The notes: generated by a model from the letters alone, not told the origin. Positions 1-5,955 are shown, numbered from the stretch's first letter. The stretch: DNA of 6,054 nt from Puniceicoccaceae bacterium (GCA_003566795.1 PXBU01000349.1:1-6054); one strand, 5' to 3'. Numbers and translations: made by a program.

Positions 1-525
1 GACCTGCTCGACACCATCCGCAGCCGCTGCCTGAACTTTCGGGTGCCCGCCAGCTTAGAGGCAGTCGCCCACCCGGACTGGGCCAAATGGCTGGCCGATT
101 ACCGTGAATGGCTGACGCTCCTGATCAAAGGGCCGAACAAGCAGAGCATCCCACATATTCTGGCGGCTGCCTACGGACTCAACCTCCGCTTCCAACAAGT
201 TTCCGACGAGTTGTCCGCCGGGGAATGGGAGCGCGTCAAACCCACTCTCCCGGAGCACCTCAACGACAAGGACATCGATGCCGCGAAGACCGGAGTTTAC
301 AAAACCTTTCGCGGACAACTCCTCGCCGAGATCGAAAAGGCCACCGCCCGCTTTGCGCGGGACCTGGAAAAGGCCAACCCCGGACGCCTACCCGCGACCG
401 CCCTGCAACGCGCGACCGAGAGCCTCGAAAAATCCGCTGGCCTGATGGAACTCAACTTCAACCTGGCCGCCTCACTGGAACGCTTCTTCCTGACCTCCAT
501 GCGGATCTGGACTGCCGCAAGATAG
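1..525 (+). CDS. holB: DNA polymerase III delta' subunit, C-terminal part (partial at left edge)
   Basis: The frame is open from base 1 and ends at TAG 523-525, giving 174 visible residues; the start lies outside the window. The first residues read DLLDTIRSRCLNF. This is the AAA+ clamp-loader SRC motif, whose arginine acts in trans as the finger for a neighbouring ATPase subunit. About 165 residues follow the motif, close to what follows SRC in E. coli delta'. They should form the helical collar domain that joins the clamp-loader pentamer. The remaining sequence is charged and helix-rich, without membrane segments. Delta' helps load the beta sliding clamp at primer junctions. Known of the family: gamma/tau carries a similar SRC motif, usually followed by a longer tail. 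The tail length and the TIRSRC form favour delta', but an N-terminal view would be needed to exclude gamma/tau or another RFC-like ATPase. Confidence 0.72.
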   Translation, partial: DLLDTIRSRCLNFRVPASLEAVAHPDWAKWLADYREWLTLLIKGPNKQSIPHILAAAYGLNLRFQQVSDELSAGEWERVKPTLPEHLNDKDIDAAKTGVYKTFRGQLLAEIEKATARFARDLEKANPGRLPATALQRATESLEKSAGLMELNFNLAASLERFFLTSMRIWTAAR

Positions 526-563
526 TATCTCCAACAATCAAATCTTAAATTTTCTATCTCAAA

Positions 564-577
564 TGCATTTCCATGCA
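564..577 (-). terminator. Small hairpin between convergent holB and transposase genes
   Basis: TGCAT and ATGCA form a perfect 5-bp stem around a 4-nt loop. Read on the minus strand, the loop is GGAA, a GNRA-type tetraloop, and the hairpin is followed by TTTGAGA and then an AT-rich stretch. It lies 31 bp past the transposase stop codon, so it could be a weak terminator for that gene. The stem is short and AT-rich and there is no long T run, so it may equally be chance. Confidence 0.25.
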
Positions 578-607
578 GCGCTCAGCCGCCAAATGAAAAG
601 CACCGTC

Positions 608-1651
608 TCAGCCAAAGACCTGCCTTCTCAAGCCCTGAATGCTCGCCAGTCCCTGCCAGTCCGCCCCGCGTAATGGATGCACTTTGGGCGGATACTTCCG
701 ACCCTTCTCCCGTTGCCAGGAACCCACAAAGCCGCGCACAAACTCCTCGCTGCCCAGAATCGCACCATCGGTAAAGTAGCGCACCCGGCAGCGCAGCACG
801 GTTGCCTTCGGCAGCAGCGCATCCTCCTGCTCCAGCACTTTAAGTGCGTGCTTACGTTCATTTTCCGACAGGCCCGGCTGCCCCGCCCGCTTGCCAAAAA
901 TCAGTTCCCGGTGCATCTGCAGCGCTTCGGCCACCGGGAGCTTATTGCGCGCGGAGCCATCCGCATAGGCTCGCCAAATATGGAGTATTCCTTTCAAAGC
1001 TCGCGAGCCTGGCGTTTTCCGTGTAGGACCCGAACTCGGTGAGTGAGCAAGGGCCTCGGCATAGCCACAAAAGCGGTAATCCTTCGGGTCATCCACCAGA
1101 CCCGCCCGCACCGGATTCAGATCAATGTAGGCCGCCATCGTTTGCAGCGGGTTGCCCGCCCCCTGCACCAGCACACTCTTGAAACGATCCATCCACAACG
1201 TGCCCCGCCGGTCCCCGTGGTTACGATTATACCAAATCGAGAAGCGCTGTTTCACCGTCTTCATGAATTCCGAGAGATCGTGCATCCGTGCCAGCAGACG
1301 CTCCCGGATCGCCAGCGCGTCCTCATTGCCCTCCCGCAGTGCCTTTTCCAGCCGCGCAAACTCTGCCGTCTGGTATTTCGTCGGCTTCGGATAGAGCACC
1401 TTGAAGCGGCGCAGCAATTCCGCATCAGAGACCACCTGCTTCTCCGGCACCCGCACCAGCACATGGAAGTGGTTCGACATCACACAATAGGTAAGAATCT
1501 CCACCCCACAGAAGTCCGCCACCTGCCACAGCATTTTACGCAAAACCTCCTTCTCACGGTCCCCAAATAAACGCTCACCACCCACCACACGACTCATCGC
1601 ATGGTAGCAAGCAGGCACCCCCTCCAATTTCATCCGCTTCGTCTTTTGCAT
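608..1651 (-). CDS. REP-associated tyrosine transposase (RAYT, Y1/HUH family) with C-terminal extension
   Basis: The protein has 347 residues from ATG 1651. N-terminal residues 8-30 (KLEGVPACYHAMSRVVGGER) match the usual RAYT opening. HFH at 61-63, within MSNHFHVLV, is the HUH metal-binding motif. WYNRNHGDRRGTLW (140-153) holds the likely catalytic tyrosine (Y141), and AAYIDLNPVRAGLV (173-186) is the family signature. Residues about 85-128 form a charged helical insertion before the tyrosine helix. The tail from about 230, including LRCRVRYFTDGAILGSEEFV (286-305), is an extension that I recall from Verrucomicrobia and relatives. RAYTs cut and join single-stranded REP palindromes and are usually single-copy and vertically kept. 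ATG 1651 was chosen because the conserved block starts soon after it and TGGGG lies a few bases upstream. TTG 1687 (359 aa) and ATG 1633 (341 aa) are alternatives. No stops or frameshifts interrupt it, and no IS ends were found. Confidence 0.88.
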   Translation of the reverse strand: MQKTKRMKLEGVPACYHAMSRVVGGERLFGDREKEVLRKMLWQVADFCGVEILTYCVMSNHFHVLVRVPEKQVVSDAELLRRFKVLYPKPTKYQTAEFARLEKALREGNEDALAIRERLLARMHDLSEFMKTVKQRFSIWYNRNHGDRRGTLWMDRFKSVLVQGAGNPLQTMAAYIDLNPVRAGLVDDPKDYRFCGYAEALAHSPSSGPTRKTPGSRALKGILHIWRAYADGSARNKLPVAEALQMHRELIFGKRAGQPGLSENERKHALKVLEQEDALLPKATVLRCRVRYFTDGAILGSEEFVRGFVGSWQREKGRKYPPKVHPLRGADWQGLASIQGLRRQVFG

Positions 1652-1694
1652 CAACCCCAGCAAGTCACCCACCCAACCACTCGTCAACCATATA

Positions 1695-1713
1695 TTTATA
1701 TCCAGGCTATAAA
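1695..1713. repeat. Imperfect AT-rich palindrome with CCAGG core, upstream of the transposase
   Basis: TTTATATCC and GGCTATAAA face each other around a single central A (1704), with 8 of 9 positions pairing. It lies about 45 bp upstream of the transposase ATG, in the gap after cinA. The CCAGGC core and AT-rich arms resemble the two palindromes upstream of the SDR gene (4703-4725 and 4952-4976), but identity outside the core is low. It could be an operator or promoter region for the transposase, a decayed repeat, or chance in AT-rich DNA. Confidence 0.3.
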
Positions 1714-1774
1714 ATTGAGGGCGTAAGTTTATTGGACTCTATCAAAATCGCGACCATAGACCATGTGGCGATGC

Positions 1775-3058
1775 TCAGCCTCGCTCTCCGCTACAGAGAA
1801 ACTCCTCCACCTTATGTTGGCGCAGTTTGCGGCGGACCCAGTCGAGTGCCGCGTGGACGGCGCGGGTTTTTACGTCGAGTCGTCCGCCAGTGTAGCGCAC
1901 GGTCTTGGCCCAGACACCCACTGGCGAGTGGTAGCCGAGATGGATGGTGCCGACCGGATTACGCGCATTGCCCCCCTCCGGCCCGGCAAATCCGGTCACG
2001 CTCAAGCCGTAATCCGCCGAGAGCCGCTCGGAGACACCAGAGGCCATGGCGATCGCGCACTCGGGGCTGACCGCGCCGTGCTGTTCCAGGATCGACTCCG
2101 GCACGCCGACCTTGGACACTTTCACATCGTTGGCGTAACAGACCACACCTCCAACGAAGACTTTTGACGAGCCCGGGATGTTGGTAAAGGCATTGCAGAG
2201 CAGGCCGCCAGTGCAGGACTCGGCCACGGCCAGCGTGCGGTCCAGGGCCCGTAACTCGCGGTAGATGACATGCGCCAGCGAGCAATGCCCGTAGCAGACG
2301 AAGTCCTCCCCCAGTAGTTCGCGGGCTTCCCCGGCGATCTGCTTGATCTGCTCCAGCAGCAGTGCCCCATCACGACTGCTTAGGCGCACATCAACGATCC
2401 CGAAGTGCACACAGAAAGCCACTGTGAGACCCGGATGCTTTTCGACCAGAGGCTGCAAACGTTCTTCGACGGCGGACTCACCTGCTCCGCAGGTGCGCAA
2501 CTGCACGTAGGCCTCCTCCTCAGTAAGGATGCCATGCTCCCGCAGGATCGGAATGACCTGTTGCTCAAACATGGGCCGCAGTTCATGTGTCGGCCCCGGC
2601 AGCATGATCAACAACTTTCCGTCGCGACGCAGTAGCAGCCCCGGAGCCGTGCCGCGCTCGTTATGGAGGACCTTCCCATCGGCAAAACAATAGCATTGCT
2701 TCTCGTGATGGCTCGACATCTTGCGCCCCATCAACTGAAATCTTGCCTCAATCGCCTCAAAGATAGTCGCATCGTAGGCCAGCTCAGTCCCAAGCGCCTC
2801 GGCGATGTTCTCGCGCGTCATATCGTCGGCGGTCGGGCCGAGGCCACCGGTGGTGATGACGATGTCCGAATGCTCCCAGGCATCGAGAAAGGCCCGCTGG
2901 ATTTCCGCCTTTTCATCGGTAATCACACGGCTGCGCTGGATCGGCAGCCCGTAGCGGGCGAGTTGATCCCCCAGGTATACCAGGTGGGAGTTTTCGCGGA
3001 TGCCGACGAGGAGTTCGTCGCCAAAATTGATCACTTCGATGACAGGATTTTTGGACAT
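1775..3058 (-). CDS. cinA: CinA family protein: MoCF-like domain fused to PncC nicotinamide-nucleotide amidase
   Basis: The protein has 427 residues, normal for full-length CinA, from ATG 3058 to TGA 1775. Residues 5-175 are the molybdopterin-binding-like domain: GDELLVG (13-19), TTGGLGPTADDMT (69-81), GTAPG (136-140) and LPGP (153-156). In CinA this domain has been linked to ADP-ribose pyrophosphatase activity. A small linking domain (about 180-260) contains GAGESAVEERL. Residues 265-412 are the PncC domain: AESCTGG (279-285), with the proposed catalytic serine 281, and GFAGPEGG (356-363). PncC deamidates NMN to nicotinic acid mononucleotide in cytosolic NAD salvage. The family name comes from competence-induced genes, but nothing here shows competence control. 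The gene diverges from uvrC across 47 bp and is followed on the same strand by the transposase gene. There is no Shine-Dalgarno sequence before the ATG. All key motifs are intact. Confidence 0.95.
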   Translation of the reverse strand: MSKNPVIEVINFGDELLVGIRENSHLVYLGDQLARYGLPIQRSRVITDEKAEIQRAFLDAWEHSDIVITTGGLGPTADDMTRENIAEALGTELAYDATIFEAIEARFQLMGRKMSSHHEKQCYCFADGKVLHNERGTAPGLLLRRDGKLLIMLPGPTHELRPMFEQQVIPILREHGILTEEEAYVQLRTCGAGESAVEERLQPLVEKHPGLTVAFCVHFGIVDVRLSSRDGALLLEQIKQIAGEARELLGEDFVCYGHCSLAHVIYRELRALDRTLAVAESCTGGLLCNAFTNIPGSSKVFVGGVVCYANDVKVSKVGVPESILEQHGAVSPECAIAMASGVSERLSADYGLSVTGFAGPEGGNARNPVGTIHLGYHSPVGVWAKTVRYTGGRLDVKTRAVHAALDWVRRKLRQHKVEEFLCSGERG

Positions 3059-3064
3059 TGCGGT

Positions 3065-3070
3065 ATTGTA
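3065..3070 (-). promoter_or_regulatory. Candidate -10 box for cinA, leaderless geometry
   Basis: On the minus strand this reads TACAAT, five of six matches to TATAAT, preceded by a T. Only 6 nt separate it from the cinA ATG (3058), so transcription would start at or next to the A of ATG. No Shine-Dalgarno sequence is visible. No good -35 box is found 15-18 bp further upstream, so the call rests on the -10 and its position. Confidence 0.4.
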
Positions 3071-3095
3071 AGGCTATCGTGGCAAACTACATGAT
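3066..3095 (+). promoter_or_regulatory. Weak candidate uvrC promoter in the 47-bp divergent gap
   Basis: TTGTAA (3066-3071) and CATGAT (3090-3095) lie 18 bp apart and each match the -35 and -10 consensus at four positions. Transcription would begin about 4 nt before the uvrC ATG. The element overlaps the cinA -10 on the opposite strand, so the two promoters, if real, would compete. No LexA-like operator was recognised. The call is tentative. Confidence 0.2.
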
Positions 3096-3105
3096 TTTTT
3101 AACAA

Positions 3106-4590
3106 ATGCCAGAGTCAGATACAGATAAGTCCAAATCCGGGCTGAAGGAGAAAGTGCGACGGCTGCCGCACAAGCCGGGCGTATATCTGATGAAAGATCG
3201 TCTCGGGCAGACCATCTATGTCGGCAAGGCCAAAGACCTGAAGAAGCGGGTCAGCACCTACTTCCAAGCCTCCCGCAAGCTGGTGATTGCCCAGCCTAAG
3301 ATACGCGCCATGATCGACTTGATCCACGACTTCGAGATCATGCAGGTCAAATCCGAGGCCGAAGCCCTGCTGCTCGAAGGGCAGTTGATCAAGAAATACA
3401 AGCCCCGCTACAATACTGACTTTACCGACGATAAGCGTTTCCTGCTGGTGCGGGTGGATCTGCGCGAGACGCTGCCACGCTTCTGGCTCACCCGCAACCG
3501 CACCGACAGTGGCTCCCGCTACTACGGGCCCTTTGCCCACTCCGGCCAGCTGCGCAAAACCCTGGCCGAGCTGCGGCGAAAATTCGGCATCCTATTGAGC
3601 GACGCCAAGCCCATCGACCTCGGCGACGGGCGCTGGCGCCTCTACGACGACGCCCGCCAGGAGATCTACGAACACGCCAATGAGATCACCGAGGCGGACT
3701 ACCAGGAGCGACTGGATGCCGCCTGCGAATTCCTCGAAGGCAAGGCACGCGAGTGGCTGGTCGAGTTGAAGGAGGCCATGGGGCATGCCGCCGAAAAGCG
3801 CGATTACGAGACCGCCGCGGCACTGCGCGACCGCATCGCCGCGCTGGAGCAAACCGCCGCACGCACGCGGAAGTTCGAGCGCAACCTGCTGCACACGCAC
3901 CGCAGCGAAGACATCCTGCAACAACTGAAAAGTAAACTGGGCCTCGCGCAACTCCCACGCCGGATGGAGTGCTTCGACATCTCCCACATCTCGGGCAACT
4001 TCTGTGTGGCCTCGATGGTCGCCTTCAGTAGGGGTAAACCCAACCGCAAGCAATATCGGCGCTATAAGATCCGCTCCTTTGTGGGCAACGACGACTTCCG
4101 CGCCATGGAAGAAGTGGTGGGGCGGCGCTATCGGCGACTGGCCGAGGAGCAAAAACCATTCCCTGAGCTGATCGTGATCGACGGCGGGGCCGGACAGGTT
4201 ACCGCCGCACTCAAAGCCTTTCTCTCCCAGGGGCTGGAACCGCCCGAACTGATCGGCTTGGCCAAGAAGAACGAGACCGTCATCTTAAGCGACGGACGCG
4301 ACCCGGTCAACCTCCCCCATCACGACCCGGCACTCCGGCTACTCCAGCACATCCGTGACGAGGCCCACCACTTCGCCAACAGCTTCAACGCCGAGCTGCG
4401 GAGCAAACGACTGAAAGAATCGATCCTCGACGATTTCGAGGGACTCGGCACGCAGCGCAAACAGCAACTCCTGCTTCACTTCGGCAGCATCCAAAAGCTA
4501 CGCGCGGCAAGTGTCGAGGCGCTCACCGAGGTCGAGGGCATTGGCCGAGTTACCGCCGAGCGGCTCGTTAGCTTTCTCCGCCAGAGTTGA
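3106..4590 (+). CDS. uvrC: UvrABC excinuclease subunit C (compact form lacking the linker cysteine cluster)
   Basis: The protein has 494 residues; many UvrC proteins have about 600. Domains in order: GIY-YIG nuclease (about 19-103) with GVY 25-27, YVG 38-40, R48 and the likely metal-binding E91; linker (about 120-215); UVR/UvrB-binding helical motif (about 215-250, EKRDYETAAALRDRIAALE); RNase H-like nuclease with ECFDISH (D291), VIDGGAGQ (D359) and RDEAHHFA (likely catalytic H421); and tandem helix-hairpin-helix motifs (about 440-491). UvrC makes the 3' and then the 5' incision around a lesion held by UvrB, in the cytosol. Both active sites look complete. The odd feature is the linker, where the usual cysteine-rich block (form RPC..Y.I..C..PC) is replaced by SDAKPIDLGDGRWRLYDDA (165-183), with no cysteine there. 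ATG 3106 fits because the family block starts a few residues later. No Shine-Dalgarno sequence precedes it. Confidence 0.96.
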   Translation: MPESDTDKSKSGLKEKVRRLPHKPGVYLMKDRLGQTIYVGKAKDLKKRVSTYFQASRKLVIAQPKIRAMIDLIHDFEIMQVKSEAEALLLEGQLIKKYKPRYNTDFTDDKRFLLVRVDLRETLPRFWLTRNRTDSGSRYYGPFAHSGQLRKTLAELRRKFGILLSDAKPIDLGDGRWRLYDDARQEIYEHANEITEADYQERLDAACEFLEGKAREWLVELKEAMGHAAEKRDYETAAALRDRIAALEQTAARTRKFERNLLHTHRSEDILQQLKSKLGLAQLPRRMECFDISHISGNFCVASMVAFSRGKPNRKQYRRYKIRSFVGNDDFRAMEEVVGRRYRRLAEEQKPFPELIVIDGGAGQVTAALKAFLSQGLEPPELIGLAKKNETVILSDGRDPVNLPHHDPALRLLQHIRDEAHHFANSFNAELRSKRLKESILDDFEGLGTQRKQQLLLHFGSIQKLRAASVEALTEVEGIGRVTAERLVSFLRQS

Positions 4591-4702
4591 GCCATCGACA
4601 GGCATCACCCCAAAATGGTTCAATGCTTGGCATTCCCCACGAATTTATCCGACGCGTTGTCGTCATTCCGAAACACCATGCGAAATATTCTCTCTCTATG
4701 AT

Positions 4703-4725
4703 AATATTTTGCCAGGCAAATTATT
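4703..4725. repeat. CCAGG-centred palindrome, left copy
   Basis: AATATTTTGCC and GGCAAATTATT flank a central A (4714), with 10 of 11 positions pairing. The 17 bases from 4704 to 4720 are identical to 4954-4970 of the right copy, with centres exactly 250 bp apart. The size and symmetry suit a homodimeric repressor or activator site. Because T-rich sequence follows on the plus strand, it might also end uvrC transcription. Other readings are one end of a small mobile element or a dispersed palindromic repeat. Confidence 0.6.
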
Positions 4726-4794
4726 TTTGATTGCATGACTGTTCAGAGCTTTCGATCGCGGCACCTGAGGGCTTAGAGCGCAAGCGCGTTCGGC

Positions 4795-4818
4795 GGGCTT
4801 CCCAAGGAAAGCCCCTAC
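4795..4818 (-). repeat. REP-like element: GTAG followed by an imperfect hairpin
   Basis: On the minus strand GTAG (4818-4815) is followed directly by GGGCTTTCC, TT and GGGAAGCCC. The 9-bp arms pair fully on that strand if one G-T wobble is allowed; on the plus strand the same position is an A-C mismatch. A 5' GTAG next to a short imperfect palindrome is the known architecture of REP sequences used by RAYT transposases. On the minus strand, the 3' side continues into a GCGCTTGCGC palindrome (4778-4787) and a second AAGCCC (4769-4774). The element sits between the twin palindromes. Only genome-wide copy number can show whether it is a true dispersed repeat. Confidence 0.5.
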
Positions 4819-4951
4819 GATTGAGTTTTTGTCCAGCCCAGCCTTTCAGCTAAGGTTGGCAAAATGATTTAACGCAGTGCGCTATCCGGAAATTTAACTA
4901 CTTTACCCTCTTCTTCACCCGACGAACAAATCGCCTGACATTCACTCATGG

Positions 4952-4976
4952 TTATATTTTGCCAGGCAAAATATAA
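4952..4976. repeat. Perfect 25-bp CCAGG-centred palindrome, right copy
   Basis: TTATATTTTGCC and GGCAAAATATAA are perfect 12-nt inverted arms around a single A (4964). It ends 13 bp before a consensus TTGACA box and 48 bp before the SDR start codon. That is a natural position for an operator controlling the SDR gene, and its right arm also contains a TATAAA that could be an alternative -10. Perfect symmetry over 24 paired bases is very unlikely by chance. The protein that would bind it is not identifiable here, and no regulator gene is in the window. Confidence 0.7.
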
Positions 4977-4989
4977 AATCGGTGGCGCT

Positions 4990-5019
4990 TTGACAGCTTG
5001 CAGCGGGCCGACTTATCTG
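4990..5019 (+). promoter_or_regulatory. Candidate promoter of the SDR gene, leaderless geometry
   Basis: TTGACA at 4990-4995 is a perfect -35 hexamer. TATCTG at 5014-5019, after an 18-bp spacer, is a weak -10 (three of six, with the TAT start kept). Initiation 5-6 nt downstream would fall on the ATG at 5025, giving a leaderless mRNA, which agrees with the missing Shine-Dalgarno sequence. The palindrome at 4952-4976 lies just upstream of the -35 box. Confidence 0.4.
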
Positions 5020-5024
5020 TCCGC

Positions 5025-5750
5025 ATGGACTATGGAAATAAAATCGCATTAGTTACGGGGGCTAACAGCGGGATTGGGGAGGCGACGGCCCACCGGCTGG
5101 CGGCGCGGGGGTGCACGGTAATTGTCAATGGTCGGCGCGAAGCGGAAAACCAGCGAGTGGTGGCGGACCTGCAATCGCAGCATGGCGTAAAGGTGGAGGC
5201 TTGGACCGGCGACGTCGCGGACGAAGGCGACTGCCTGCGAATGGTCGACAAGGTCTTTGGCGATCACGGGCGGCTCGACCTGCTGGTGAACAATGCGGGC
5301 ATCGGCGTCTCAGGCGGCCGGGTGGCCGAGGACCCAACCGAACAGTTTGAACGGGTGATGAAGACCAATTTATACAGTGCCTACTGGTTGAGCCGGGAGG
5401 TCTTCCGGCGGATGGAGAGCCAAGCCATCGCTGAAGACTCCGGCCTGCGGGGGGCGATTATCAACATTGCTTCGATTCTCGGGGTGCAGGCATGGGCGGG
5501 GACTGGTGTTTACGCGGCGTCCAAGCATGCCATGATGGGTCTGACCCGCGCCATGGCAGAGGAGGGCGAAAAAGCTGGCATCCGAGTGAGCGCTGTCTGT
5601 CCGGCGATGGTGGCCACGCCGATGACGGGTAAGACTGGCAGCGATTACATCCAGCCCGAGGATATCGCCGCCAGCGTGACCTATCTCCTGGAACTCTCGC
5701 CTGCTGCCTGGCCTACTGAGATCGTGATTCCCCGACGCGGGTCCAGTTGA
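5025..5750 (+). CDS. Short-chain dehydrogenase/reductase, classical type, probably NADP(H)-dependent
   Basis: The protein has 241 residues from ATG 5025 to TGA 5748-5750, within the usual 240-260 of classical SDRs. It is a single Rossmann domain: TGANSGIG (11-18) binds the cofactor; R37 and R38 at the end of beta-strand 2 suggest NADP(H); D63 fits the adenine-contact position; NNAG is at 89-92. The catalytic set is N115, S150, Y163 and K167 (YAASK). PAMVATPM (193-200) matches the usual post-catalytic loop. The protein is cytosolic, with no signal or membrane segment. The substrate cannot be told; it resembles 3-oxoacyl-ACP-reductase-like SDRs with a shortened C-terminal end (EIVIPRRGSS). A TTG at 4998 would add nine residues, but they do not look conserved and would overlap the promoter candidate. 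The gene stands alone, with repeat-like DNA on both sides, and could be regulated through the upstream palindrome. Confidence 0.93.
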   Translation: MDYGNKIALVTGANSGIGEATAHRLAARGCTVIVNGRREAENQRVVADLQSQHGVKVEAWTGDVADEGDCLRMVDKVFGDHGRLDLLVNNAGIGVSGGRVAEDPTEQFERVMKTNLYSAYWLSREVFRRMESQAIAEDSGLRGAIINIASILGVQAWAGTGVYAASKHAMMGLTRAMAEEGEKAGIRVSAVCPAMVATPMTGKTGSDYIQPEDIAASVTYLLELSPAAWPTEIVIPRRGSS

Positions 5751-5803
5751 CCGGGCGTTGGCGTGGCGAGGACTGGCATGACGAGAGACTCTGGCTTGCG
5801 GGG

Positions 5804-5824
5804 CCATCGCCTCGACGGCGATGG
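5804..5824. repeat. GC-rich perfect hairpin downstream of the SDR gene
   Basis: CCATCGCC and GGCGATGG form a perfect 8-bp stem with loop TCGAC, 53 bp past the SDR stop. No T run follows on either strand, so it is not a standard rho-independent terminator. It directly abuts the second GTAG hairpin (5825-5849). The pair could be one compound REP-like repeat, or a structure protecting the 3' end of the SDR mRNA. Confidence 0.5.
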
Positions 5825-5849
5825 TGCCATGCGCGAGCGCAGGCACTAC
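5825..5849 (-). repeat. Second REP-like element: GTAG followed by an imperfect hairpin
   Basis: On the minus strand GTAG (5849-5846) is followed directly by TGCCTGCGC, TC and GCGCATGGCA. The arms pair over 9 bp with one bulged T. The layout matches the element at 4795-4818 (GTAG, 9-bp arm, 2-nt centre, 9-bp arm with one flaw) and has the same orientation, but the stem sequence differs. The two elements bracket the SDR gene. A true REP would be present in many intergenic copies; that cannot be tested here. Confidence 0.4.
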
Positions 5850-5870
5850 TGGCTGCTTACCAAACACGCG

Positions 5871-5893
5871 GCACGCTTTGGCTGCGGGCGTGC
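5871..5893. repeat. Minor hairpin in the 3' intergenic region
   Basis: GCACGC and GCGTGC form a 6-bp stem with an 11-nt loop. It lies between the GTAG hairpin and the end of the minus-strand gene. No T run follows. It may add to the structured character of this convergent gap, but on its own it is weak. Confidence 0.25.
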
Positions 5894-5955
5894 TTCACGA
5901 TTCGTCGACACCTAAAGTGAGAGGCGAGGAACGTCTCTGCAGTTCGGCTACCTGC

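Larger units (their letters stand above)
4591..5024. other. Non-coding, partly AT-rich intergenic region between uvrC and the SDR gene
   Basis: I see no credible coding frame in these 434 bases. The region holds the twin palindromes at 4703-4725 and 4952-4976, a REP-like hairpin at 4795-4818, a GGCAAAAT half-site at 4858-4865 and the SDR promoter candidate near its right end. The flanks of the palindromes are AT-rich compared with the neighbouring genes, while the REP-like part is GC-rich. No clear rho-independent terminator follows uvrC. The hairpin at 4703-4725, followed by ATTATTTTTG, is the nearest candidate, but its stem is mostly A/T. Confidence 0.6.

Noticed and set aside
561..570. 10-bp perfect palindrome AAATGCATTT
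   Set aside because: It is short and AT-rich, with no second copy seen, and overlaps the small hairpin already described.
1043..1570. 175-codon plus-strand open frame opposite the transposase gene
   Set aside because: It is antisense to a gene with clear RAYT motifs, and its product is a histidine/arginine/proline-rich mixture without recognisable domains.
3115..3540. Minus-strand open frame of 141 codons inside uvrC
   Set aside because: It lies wholly opposite the GIY-YIG domain of uvrC, shows no motif of its own and fits a GC-rich shadow frame. The same holds for 3592-4152.
4650..4662. CGAC/GTCG hairpin 60 bp after uvrC as a terminator
   Set aside because: The stem has only 4 bp and no T run follows it.
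5370..5867. Minus-strand open frame of 165 codons over the SDR 3' half and the hairpins
   Set aside because: It overlaps the SDR catalytic region antisense, runs through both hairpins and shows no domain. The sense SDR motifs are decisive.
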